Positions 1 to 10,520 of a stretch of DNA of 64,000 nucleotides are shown here, piece by piece (the first letter of the stretch is position 1; each line of letters starts with the position of its first letter). This stretch comes from Telmatactis stephensoni. Taxonomy: Eukaryota > Cnidaria > Anthozoa > Actiniaria > Isophelliidae. The notes under the pieces are model-generated. The model saw only the letters and a list, made by a program, of their open reading frames with translations, had not been told where the DNA came from and did not search any database. The stretch is from positions 248,001 through 312,000 of the forward strand of contig JALIZF010001510.1 in NCBI GenBank assembly GCA_029948255.1, read 5' to 3'. The translations under genes were made by a program, and so were the position numbers.

Positions 1-370
1 TACTTACAAGACCTGTTCTCAAACTATCACACGGTGTACAACCTTCGTAACAAAGATCATAAGCTAACAATTCCACAGCCACATACTGAATATCTTAAAA
101 GAGCCTTTAGTTTTAGTGGCGCGAAATTATGGAATAGCCTTCCACCATACATTAAAGAGGCCAAAACAATTCGTAAATTCAAACAAGAAATTGCTAGCTT
201 ATTTAAGGAAAACCGTAAGTTGTAACCAAGGGCTCCACGGCAAACATGTAAAACAGTAACAGCTTTTTAATTGTAAATATTTACTTTTAATTTTTTTGTG
301 AGCAATTGACTGATTGTTTTTACCGTGGTGAAATAAATAAACTTACTTACTTACTTACTTACTTACTTAC
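1..370 (+). mobile_element. 3' end of a CR1/L2-type non-LTR retrotransposon (LINE)
   Basis: An open frame runs from base 1 to a stop at 225. It reads like the extreme C-terminus of a LINE reverse-transcriptase ORF: a YNLRN motif, a P-x-P-x-TE stretch and the block GAKLWNSLPPYI, which are typical of the post-RT region in CR1/L2-like elements. A short 3' UTR follows and ends in tandem ACTT units (about 340-370), the kind of short tandem tail these LINEs carry. The tail abuts an acyl-CoA synthetase exon directly, so the element was inserted into that exon. The 5' part of the LINE lies outside the window. The clade is inferred from the C-terminal motif and tail only. Confidence 0.72.
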
Positions 371-372
371 GT

Positions 373-1902
373 GTAGATAAAACAGCGTCGACATTTGACA
401 AAGAAACGATTTTTTTCGCCGATTCGCCTTTTGACTGGGTAACCGGATTATACCTGGGTATTGGCGGTGTCATAGCGAAAGGCTCAACCTTGGTGTCTTT
501 CCCTCCCAAACTTGCATTTCAAGGAGGAATGGTACAAATTATCATGAAAACCATCGTGGAAGAAAGCTGTACCCAAGCATTCTTCGCGTCTTACTTTCTT
601 CACGACATGACGACGTGTAATGAAATTGTTGACATGGATCTGAGTAAGCTGAAATTTGTTTACACTGGTGGTCAGCCAACTGCAGTCACTCTTCTAAAGA
701 AAATCTTCTTACTTTTGCCTCAGTTGACTATCATCAATGGCTATGGATCAACAGAGATGAGCCTAGTCGGTAGGCAACAGCTCACAAAGAATACTATCGA
801 TACGTCTGAGTATGGAGTAATGGATCTTGTGGATGGTTTGGAACTGAAGATAGTAGATGAGGAGGGACAGATTGTACCACTTAATGCCAAAGGTATGAAA
901 CGACTTAAGGTGATCACCCATTGAGGACAGATTTTTATAGGTGTCGATTGTTTTAAATCATTTGATAGATTTCCTAAGGGTCCTGTAGGTTCTGAAGCGG
1001 TTATTATAGGTAGCATGTACCTAACTTTTTGTTTTATCAGTTTCCATGTTAAGTAATTGTGGTACTAAATAAGATATTGAAGCATATAGATTCGCTGTAA
1101 CGCGCGCTCTGATTGCATGGCCAGAAAACCATGAGCTATATATTTTTTAATGTTGTATTGTATTGTATTGTATTGTATTGTATTGTATTGTATTGTATTG
1201 TATTGTATTGTATTGTATTGTATTGTATTGTATTGTATTGTATTGTATTGTATTGTATTAAATGGGATTTGCTTCCAAGTGTTAAAAATTGAGCACTTAT
1301 TACGACATGGGTGTTAATTATTGGCAACAATGGCTACGAATTCGAAGTTGCTCATGTGTCCATAGCGTTACTTTGTCTGTCTTCGTCTCACAGGTGAACT
1401 GTGCGCACGATCAGCCTGGGTCTCATTTTCTAACTGGGACTTGATGCTAATCGACGATAAGCCAACTGCAGGTCTTGGAAAGAATGGCTGGTACTTCTCA
1501 AAGGACGCAGCCTCTCTTGATGAAAATGGAAAGCTCAGACTTCATGGCAGAATGGATGACATGATTAAATGCGGCACTGAATCTATCTCCCCTTATGGCA
1601 TTGAAGACCTTATGTTGGAACACCCTGATGTCAAGAATGTATGCGTTGTGGGTGTTCCTGATCAGCGATTGTTGGAAAAATTATGTGCGTGTATCATCCT
1701 GAAGGAAGACAACCAAAGCAATCAAGAGCATCTTGAAACAGAGATCGACGATTGGTGTACAGAGAAGTGTAAGAGGACGACAAGAGGGTCACTATGGAAA
1801 CCACGTCATTATGTTTTTGTTGATAGTTTTCCACTTACCAGAACTGGTAAGTTAAGTAGGAGGCTGGTTCGAGAAATGGCCGTGAAAAAACTGGGACTCT
1901 GA
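373..1902 (+). pseudogene. ANL acyl-CoA synthetase copy 1, 5' part displaced by a LINE
   Basis: This is the 3' part of an AMP-dependent synthetase/ligase. Exon 1 remains from 373 to 892 (donor AAAG|GTATGA) and exon 2 is 1394-1902 (acceptor CTCACAG|GTGAAC). The reading frame stays open across both pieces and the splice phase (phase 1) matches the intact paralogs. The A5 motif GYGSTE, the GRMDD motif of the C-terminal lid and the TRTGKLSRR catalytic-lysine motif are present. The ATP-binding P-loop is missing because the LINE tail joins the exon about 20 residues after where the P-loop would be. The N-terminal part may lie left of the LINE, outside the window. Damage beyond the insertion is slight, so the insertion looks recent. 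Without the P-loop half the product should not be an active ligase. Confidence 0.88.
1156..1255 (+). repeat. (TATTG)20 microsatellite in the intron of copy 1
   Basis: Twenty perfect TATTG units lie in the single coding intron, preceded by one TGTTG. It occupies the same intron position as arrays in copies 2, 3 and 4. Because 5 is not a multiple of 3 and the unit gives no stop codon, all frames stay open through it; the resulting long frames are not genes. Confidence 0.97.
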
Positions 1903-3100
1903 AAACAATGTCTTTGACTATTTGGCCATAATATGGATAACTATTATCACCATTACTTATTTAGTAATTTACGTAGGGACTGCTCATTATTTATGCTAGG
2001 GGACGGGCTGAAGGACAAAAATGGAAAAATATATAAAACAATTCACTGCCCCCTTTCCCACCATTGTCCTCAAGTTCTTATATAGAATTCAAACTTTTTT
2101 ATTACTTTCTTTACTATTAAACCATTAGATATTTAATTTTTTGACACTCCTTTTTCCATTCATCCAGCTGTATAGGAGCGTGATTTTAGGGATCGAAACC
2201 AAAAATTCTAATCACCCGAAGAGACCGACGGAACTTGTTTATATGAAATTCTAAAATGGCAAGAGTGTTTTGTCAATCACAAAAGAAAGTATATTTTTGA
2301 GGACTACTTAATATCACGTCACCAAGCCTAATGATGATGATGAATATAGTGACAATGGAGATGATAAAGAACGATGATATGCCCATTAGTAATGGTTCCT
2401 GTGAGATGTTTATAATTATGATATAATAAATATGTATTTTGTTCGTTTTATTGCTCTTTAGAAAAAGAAATAAACTTATCTTTAAACTATTTTTGCCTTA
2501 CATTCCTTATTAGATTTTCAAATCCGAAATAATATTTCAATACCCCTACTTCCTTCTCTCCAATTTTTTTTATGCTCCCCTTCATTTCCCTTCGGCCTCA
2601 GATACAAATAGTGAACAGTCTTTCGATCTGTTTTTGGCTTAAATACAATATTTTATGAGATTGTATTTATTTCGTTTATTTCGTAATGTTCTTTAAGTTT
2701 TTTTTCTCGTGTTATATTAACGCATAATCTAGGAGGACTTAATGTAAACCGCTGGGCAACCAGTACATGTCAGTCAGTTAAATAAAGTTGATTAGCATTA
2801 TTGTTATTAACATCCCAAATCAAACCAAACCAAACCCAAACCAACCCAAGCAAATAAATAAACAAACAACGGCAAAGAATTTCATCCAGGCTCGTGGCGA
2901 TGGTTATCTTTTGCTACGTTTGTCTGTTCACTCTTTCAAGACCTTTAGCCAAGTATTTGTACTTCTGTGAGGGTTGGCTGCTTCTTAGCTTAATTGACGA
3001 GTTCTTCTTTCTTAAAGGATTTTCGAGTCCAGTCCTCCTCCTCATAATTTCTTCGTCACCTGGTCACAGGGATATTGCACATCTCGTCCATGGGCCCAGC
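1903..3100 (+). other. 3' flank of copy 1, part of the tandem duplication unit
   Basis: No gene is seen. The block is closely similar to 18810-20117 (after copy 2) and, with one inversion, to 41321-42590 (after copy 4). It contains AT-rich sequence, short GATGAT runs and a degenerate CCAAA-rich stretch (about 2815-2870). It probably holds the 3' UTR and polyadenylation region of the synthetase gene; AATAAA-like sites occur but none can be assigned with confidence. Confidence 0.7.
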
Positions 3101-3618
3101 CAGCCTAGTACCCAGGCGTTCCTCTGCGAGCGCGAAGCGCGAGCGAGACCTGGGGCGAGCGCGTAAGCGCGAGAGAACGCCTAGCGAATAATGCCAAAAG
3201 TGTCCCTGATTTGACCAAAAGTGTCCCTGGTTTGACCAACAGTGTCCCTGACCTTTAGCTGACTTAACAACTTGAATTTTTAAAGTTTTTCCAACAATTT
3301 CGGTGAAATGAGTATCGACATTCACCAATATAGACCAAAAATTGGATTTTTACGAGTTTATATGTTTTTAAGAAAGCATAGAGGAAGATTATAGACTGTA
3401 AAGGGGATTTCTGAGTCAAGACTACGCACAAGTACATTTTATTCAAATCTATTACATTTTCAAACAATCACAGTTTTAGCAGTGATTATAAAACTGAGTG
3501 AAGTTTGTTTACAATAAAATTTGAATCGAACCCTGTTGCGGCTAAAGGGAACTTGATAAATATCAGATACATTGCATTTATTACAGAGAATCTGACGGAG
3601 ATTTGTTTTATTTCAAGC

Positions 3619-4754
3619 ACAGGTAGCCCAAGCTCACTATTAGTGGCTATTTATAAGAGAATGTATGGCACTCAATATCACTCAAAATTTCTGTCTTAAT
3701 TTTAATAAAATTCCACGAGACTTCTAGAGTGTGCTGTTCATGCTTTCTTCTAACCTCTGAATGAGTTTCAGTGAAATTCGTCGATTTTTACTGCTCGCCC
3801 TAAGCCACTCAAAAATGGAGAGAAGGTAGGAAGCGATGGCCGACTCGAAGCCATCATACTGCTCAACTCCAGTCCAAATATCTTCCCAAAAAATCGCTCT
3901 AGTTCAAAAATTCCTTCGCACAGGGTTGAAACGATAAATAAGCCACGTCCTCATGCCAGCCAAATCGAAGCAAACGCCTTCCCAAACGAGCCACGGGACT
4001 TGAACTTCCAAAAAATGCTCGCTTACGAGGAGAAGAAAATGCGTGACCGACAAAAGTTGTCACAACCAAACCGTTAAAAAATAGAGAGAGCCTGGGATCG
4101 AGCAACAACTACTACTTTGCTAGGCAAATTTGATAAATATTATTCCTAATCCAAGAAGATATAGCTACATTACAAGATTCTTGAAGTCAAATACGGTTGT
4201 AAAATATCTCAAAACACCGCAGCGAAGGTTTTAGAACTGTTAAAATATGTCCGTCAAAGTAGAAATTGTAGCTCGATCCCAGGCTCTCTCTAATTTTTAA
4301 CGGTTTGGTTGTGACAACTTTTTTCAGTCACGCATTTTCTTTTCCTCGTAAGCGAACAGTTTTTGAAGTTCAAGTCCCGTGGCTCGTTTGGAAAGGCGTT
4401 TGCTTCGATTTGGCTGGCATGAGGACGTGGCTTATTTATCGTTTCAACCCTGTGCGAAGGAATTTTTGAACTAGAGCGATTTTTTGGGAAGATATTTGGA
4501 CTGGAGTTGAGCAGTATGATGGCTTCGAGTCGGCCATCGCTTCCTACCTTCTCTCCATTTTTGAGTGGCTTAGGGCGAGCAGTAAAAATCGACGAATTTC
4601 ACTGAAACTCATTCAGAGGTTAGAAGAAAGCATGAACAGCACACTCTAGAAGTCTCGTGGAATTTTATTAAAATTAAGACAGAAATTTTGAGTGATATTG
4701 AGTGCCATACATTCTCTTATAAATAGCCACTAATAGTGAGCTTGGGCTACCTGT
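3619..4754. mobile_element. Foldback element with ~490-bp inverted arms
   Basis: Arms 3619-4104 and about 4263-4754 are near-perfect reverse complements around a 160-bp spacer. The termini read ACAGGTAGCCC on the left and GGGCTACCTGT on the right. The flanks share TTTCAAG (imperfect 9-bp duplication, 7 of 9). It has no coding capacity. Short open frames in both arms mirror each other and are shadows of the palindrome. It is nested in transposon A. Confidence 0.8.
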
Positions 4755-4881
4755 GTTTCAAGTGCATAAATATATGTGGATTTAACTCAACTAGTGACAG
4801 TAGTCTGTGTAAATAAAGCAATTTCAATTCACCAGAAATTTTAGCGGTATAGATAGCCATTAATTACTAAGAGATTTTACC

Positions 4882-5322
4882 ACAGGCAGCCCAGCCACTT
4901 CTCCTGACAATGGATGTTTATTTTAATAATTTATTAAAAAGACAAAAAATGCGCGCGTTTGTTCCAGGTTTAATTTGCTTGGCGCGCGCTTGTTATGCAT
5001 GGGTTTCCTGTGGTAATATCGCGCGCTTGTTGTGAATGGGTTTCCTGTGGCGATCCCGCGGGACAATGCGTAGTTTGTACTTTTTCACAAAGTAGCTTTG
5101 TCCCGCGGGATCGCCACAGGAAACCCATTCACAGCAAGCGCGCGCTCGTCCCGTGGGCAATATCGGGAGGATATTACCACAGGAAACCCATGCATAACAA
5201 GAGCGCGCGCGCCAAGCAAATTAAAACGAGCGCGCGCACTTTTTGTCTTTTTAGCGTATCAATAAAATAGTAAATAAATTATTAAAATAAACTTCGTCAG
5301 GAGAAGTGGCTGGGCTACCTGT
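4882..5322. mobile_element. Foldback element with GC-rich arms and 9-bp TSD
   Basis: The termini ACAGGCAGCCCAGCC and GGCTGGGCTACCTGT are related to those of the neighbouring foldback. A perfect 9-bp duplication GATTTTACC flanks it (4873-4881, 5323-5331). The related sequence near 52800-52812, read on -, has the unfilled site with one GATTTTACC only. Internal arms contain GCGCGC-rich stretches and paired sites around CCCGCGGGA. Non-coding. Confidence 0.85.
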
Positions 5323-5621
5323 GATTTTACCTTCGAAGTGGAGAATCGAATAGACCGAACACAACTTATCGTATTGCTTCGATCGATGCGAACACAACCG
5401 TTAGAGTTTTGAATTCAGCTCAATTCAGTTAATTTCACATATAGGGTGTCTTGTGAGATCCGGGAGCATTAAACTGCGACGCTACCAGCATCTTCTAAAG
5501 CATCACGTTTGCATCTGACTAAGTTAGCGTCCGCCATCTTGAGCTTTGGCATTATTCGCTAAGTGACGTCACGTTTTGAAACGAGAGACGGGATAGCCTG
5601 GGGACTAGGCTGGGGCCCAGC

Positions 5622-6595
5622 GTCTAGAAGTCCACTGTCCACTCCATATTTTAGCCTGTGTCATGACCTCTCATGTTTATTATTGGAAAACCGCCACGTT
5701 GCAATTAAGACAATCTTAGCCTTAAAGGACGACATATTGTTTATTGCAGCGCCATAAGACTCATCAAGAACTTAGTGATCAGGTAGGACATCCTTTCTAC
5801 ATACTGGTAGCGGTTTATTTGCTAACATTTTGACAAAGTCTCCGAAAATAAGTCAAAGACCCCTGATAAACGAAGACGCCAATTTCAAGGTAGTTTTAAC
5901 ATTTGTGATCACCATTTTGAAAACACTAACCGCAGTATCTCGTTCCACTCCAATGTCTCGTGACGCAACTAATGTGTAAGGGAGAATTTCTTCTTTCCTG
6001 TAGCTGATGTGTTATGTGATGCTGAGAATGGTCAAACTGCACTATAATATGACTTCTTTGAAATGCAATATATACAATTAATGCATTTAATGCAGAATTA
6101 ACCTGCATAGGTCGCTTTGCTTGCAGAATACTCAATGTTTAATAGTCAAGTTACGAAATATGCTTCACTTGCCACATACAAAGGATCTATAACCAGGCTA
6201 CGTGCTAAAACTTTTGTCTTGTTACGAATGACTGAGCTCTATGCACGTAGCCTTGACTTGATACTTTTGTAAGTGTATCCTGGAAGTCGGCTATTCGTCT
6301 ATTGACCTTTTTGGAATCTGCTCAAACAAAAAATCCGCTTTCATTGCTTTTGAACACTTCGCCTCCACGGACTCACTCATGCAGAAAGTGAAACAAGTAG
6401 CGACAGAAAACAAATCAAATCAAAACAAAGGTTTAACGTTAGTATTAGGTACCGATTGGCCGTATACAAGCTAGAAAACAAAGAAACTATAATGTAGGAC
6501 GAATATAAAAATTCTATCGGGGATTGAGGGAGGGGGCTAGTTAGGAAACAACGATATGTGAATGGAGAGGAATGAATAATCCAAGTGAAAACAAT
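5622..6595 (+). other. Duplicated upstream block of the synthetase gene
   Basis: This block matches 20118-21085 (upstream of copy 3). Its last part also matches the sequence just upstream of copies 5 (from about 43040) and 6 (from about 63638). It should hold the promoter and any 5' non-coding exon of the synthetase, because the coding exon of each copy starts right after a splice acceptor (TTTCAG|AATCTAC). No TATA box can be assigned safely. Here the block is cut from its gene by the 9.4-kb insertion. Confidence 0.6.
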
Positions 6596-6795
6596 ACATA
6601 TCAAACTTTAACTGAACTTTGATTGTCGAAGTTCCTGTCCCGGAATGAAATAAAAGAGACTGGGCGCTACACTTAGCAGCCAGGCCAAGGGTTTTCCCAA
6701 CAACAAATATGGCGGATCAGTTATTCGTAGTTTGTTTGCGTGTGTAATAGTTTTACTGAGATTTTGGCAATTTGGGGAGTTTGGAAAACCCAAAA

Positions 6796-7060
6796 TTGTC
6801 GAAAATAGGTAAAATACGAGCTAGGCAAATACCAGCTTCGAGTTTTAGTGGAATTTCTGCAACAAACAAGGGATAACAAGCCTCAACTTCTACAACATTG
6901 AAGATTTAGCCTTTGGTGATTGCTAAGGACAAGAATTATAAAAGATGAGTATACATTTTCTTATATATCTTTAATTTTCGTTTTGCGCGCCAATTTGCTG
7001 TTCTACGTCATATAGTGGCTTGAATTTCGGCGGTAATTTCATAATTTTCAGAGCTGGAAG
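6796..7060 (+). promoter_or_regulatory. 5' flank of the 13-exon gene
   Basis: This AT-rich region lies directly before the start codon at 7061. The start context is AAGATGGCGAC, a strong Kozak-like and YY1-like initiator context. The chromodomain gene on the opposite side of the insertion uses an almost identical one (AAGATGGCGGA). No TATA box is convincing. Its role as promoter is inferred from position only. Confidence 0.3.
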
Positions 7061-10000
7061 ATGGCGACTCAGTCAGCTTTCTTGTCGCATTTTTACTTTG
7101 AACCTCCAAATAAGATAGGCAGATTCAATGCAGTCCCATCCTATTTTGAAACTAAGATGCAAATGAATACTCCAACAGATGTAGTTATCCGGGAGATGGA
7201 TGATTTACGGTCACAAGTTAAGAAACTCAATCGAGAGGCCGACTTACTACGAGCTAAGCTGCAAAGCGCAGTTAGCGAAATCCAGTCGTTACGTAGGCAA
7301 ATACACAAGGAAACCATGCCATTTATAAAAAGTAAAAAGCAATTTAAAGAATTGAATAGTGCAAAAAAATGCCACAAAAAGAAGGAGGTCAAAAATTGGC
7401 TAGTTAAACAGTTTGCTAAGCTACCCTCTGAATGGAAAGTGCTGGAGGTTCGTAAGCACATAATTAGTTCGAGATAAAGTGATTGATACATCTTTAATCA
7501 CAATACTAATTATATTTTCAGGTGAAGCTTATGGTAGACGAGATATTTCTATGGGATTTTTGTGATGAACAAAACGACGAAAATCTTGACGAAGACTGTA
7601 CTGACTTAACCATTAAAAAAGTACTTAAGGTAACTGTTAGTATTATTTATTGCTTCTTATGTTTTAATAACTGATATCTTTTGAATATTATAAAGAATAT
7701 TAGAAATTCCCAGTGATATTTTTCTTATCAAAATGGTTTCTGCTAATACAAGAAAGAGCTGTGACTGATAGTGTACTTCAGTTTATTTTCTTTTACAATT
7801 TTTTTGTTACAATATCTGAAAATTAGTGTATGAAACTTGTACAATTTTTCTTGAAAATGTCAAAGTTATTATTGAAACTGTACAATGAACATATTTTAAC
7901 ATTATATAGACGCTATTCATGCAGTTTTATAATTGGCATTGCTTTTTTGTACTAAGGTAAAAGATGATGGTGACATCAGCGATGTAGCCTATCATGAAAT
8001 GAGGCAAATACCACAAGCAAACCTTCCATCTCTATTTAGCATAGTGAAAGAAAGGAAGAAACAGAATGCTACAATTCCCATTCAAGAGTTTACTCAGGTT
8101 TGTTGCTAAGTTTGCTAACCTCAATGTAGAATAATGTACGTATTTACATGAAGCAAAAGTTTACATGTACATGTATTGCCTTAGCTTAAGTTTTAAGTGT
8201 TGCTGTTGATACTTGGGAATTCCAACTGGCTTCCTGCCTTGATAAATCTCCCTACAAAATTGAGCCATTGCAAAAATTGAAAACATATATAGTCATGTAA
8301 TGCATGATTGGACAATATGACAAACTATAAGCATTTAATATCTATCTTTTGTTGTTGTTTTTTTGTTTTTTCTCTATAGGGTATTGTTAAAGGCTGTCGA
8401 AGGTCAATCAGTGATGTCATCAGATTCATGTACCAAGATGTGAATTTTAAAGAAGCAGTACTACTAGGGGGTGATAATATAACCCTGAGATTTTCAGGAG
8501 ACGGCCGAAAGACAACGAAGAAGATGGGAAGTGTTATGACCACCTTTTGTGTCCCCAATGAAAAACTAAGTCCAGACAATGAATACTGCATTGCTATTTA
8601 TGATGGTAAGCACATACATTATTAATTCTACTTGTCAAACTCATTAATAATTTATGAGTGAACACAATAGGAAATCAAAACTCGGCCAACCAAATAGACT
8701 GATAAAGGTCTCCTAATCATATTCTATATATTACATAAACATTTCTTTAATAATAACACATTTTATTTTACATACATATCTATAGGCAAAGAATCACGTG
8801 ACATATTATCCACATGTATGGACATCACCTTTGATGAGATGAGGCTGCTAAAATCTAATGGTATTGTTCTTGATGGGAGAAATTTTGCAATTGACTGGTA
8901 AGTCCAGATATTTCTACAACAAGAGTATTATACACTGAGTGGAAACAACTGAAGTGTAAAATAGTGAGAAACATTTATAAACAGTATGCACTCTGAGTGT
9001 TGTAATGTTCATTCCTGTTGTTCATGTAGTGCAATTTAGTATTTATGGGATTGCTTTTAATTAATGTTAGAACTTAACTTCTATTCTATTTCAGCTCATA
9101 ATACAATTTGCATTACCAATTTCTTTGTATTTTTAATCCTATGACTTGATAAGAATTGTACTTCTGGTCATTTAAAACCATACAATATTACATTTCAGGC
9201 TTTTGTGTGCTGACTGGAAATTCATGGCACTTCTCCTTGGTATTAATAGCCCCAGTTCATCCTATTTCTGTTTATGGTGTGAGTGTTCCAAGCTGCAGAT
9301 CAGAGATTTTTCAAGTAAGCTTGATAAACATCTAGATTCTTTTTTTTTATCTATTTACTCGTGCCCAGGCCGTAGGCCGGCACGAGTCTAGGTTTACCTT
9401 TTCTATCTATCGTCGACGTCGAGAATCTGCCACGAAAACGAGGCAAGCCACAGGCACCCCAAGCAATCATTTAGAGCAGCGCGTCACACAAGCGTACAAC
9501 GCAATATAAAGCAAATAGACGGGTCTGGGTTCGAATCCTCATGGAAAAAAAAAATTTTTTTTCGCCTTACTATGTAGTAAATATTATCTTGTCATGTGTT
9601 TATATACTTTTTTCTGGTTTTGGAACATTTTAAGCTGTTTTTTTAATGATTTCCTGGGGTGCATGTGAGCAAGCATAAGCAAAACAGTGTAGGATTTTTC
9701 ACGAGTCACGGGCATTTAATAACCTGAACTCCACTATAAATACAGTAATTGCTTTGTAGCAGCTTCACGTGAGTCTCAATCAAGGTAAAATTTAAGCCTC
9801 TTCATTTGAAATTTAGGAATCGAGGCCGATACTTCACGAGTTCAAATGTTAATAGTTTGCCGACGAAGCAGCCAAATATTTGATTTCGCTTCAGTACCGA
9901 ACTCAAAACGTGACTAAGCTGCCTTTAAGACTTATTACTTTCGTTCATTCTCACGTTCGATACTTATACTCTTTAATTTGAAACGAATGAGGTCAAGATA

Positions 10001-10487
10001 TTAATAATGTATTTGGTACTTCAAAGAGAAAAATACGAAAGATTTGAAACGTATTACTTTTGCAGTCAAGAGCGTTCATGTTTTGAAATACTTTGATATT
10101 AACCACAGGAAGCCCACATCAAGTGTTTAGTTGTACTTTAGTACTGCAGAACACAATATTGATGCCTTTTATTTCATTTTGGTATTCTAAGCTATAGCCA
10201 CGTGCTCTTATAAGTGCCTTTTTGATAAATGTTTGTTGTGCTCATCAAATCCCAACTGTATTACTATACAAATTATTTACACAAGACAACATGACCAGTA
10301 TTCAGCAAGGGGCATCTTATTTATTAGCCAGGTCATGATATCATGTCTTAAAATGAAGAAGATGTATAAAAAGAAGTTTGGTGCAATAAATCACTTAATG
10401 AGAAACCTAATTAAATGGTGGTTGGTTTGTTTTCTGCCTTGCTTTGAGTGCTTTTCTCTGCATCATACAGTTTTCTCACCTCAGAAA

Positions 10488-10520
<33 letters not shown>

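Larger units (their letters stand above)
3101..5612. mobile_element. TIR DNA transposon A with 9-bp TSD, non-autonomous
   Basis: The ends are CAGCCTAG and CTAGGCTG, flanked by a 9-bp duplication GGGCCCAGC (3092-3100 and 5613-5621). The paralogous unfilled site after copy 2 (around 20111) reads GGGCCCAG followed by AGTCTAG, which supports insertion into the duplicated flank. No transposase frame is seen. Its body is related in inverted orientation to 52512-53417, so it belongs to a multicopy family. The 9-bp TSD fits Mutator-like elements (usually 8-11 bp), but the family call is inference. Two foldback elements lie inside it. Confidence 0.8.

Noticed and set aside
5563..5757. Short frame at the right end of transposon A
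   Set aside because: Crosses the transposon boundary and is not preserved in the paralogous flank.
7141..7491. Open frame on - over exon 1 of the 13-exon gene
   Set aside because: Shadow of the coiled-coil coding exon.
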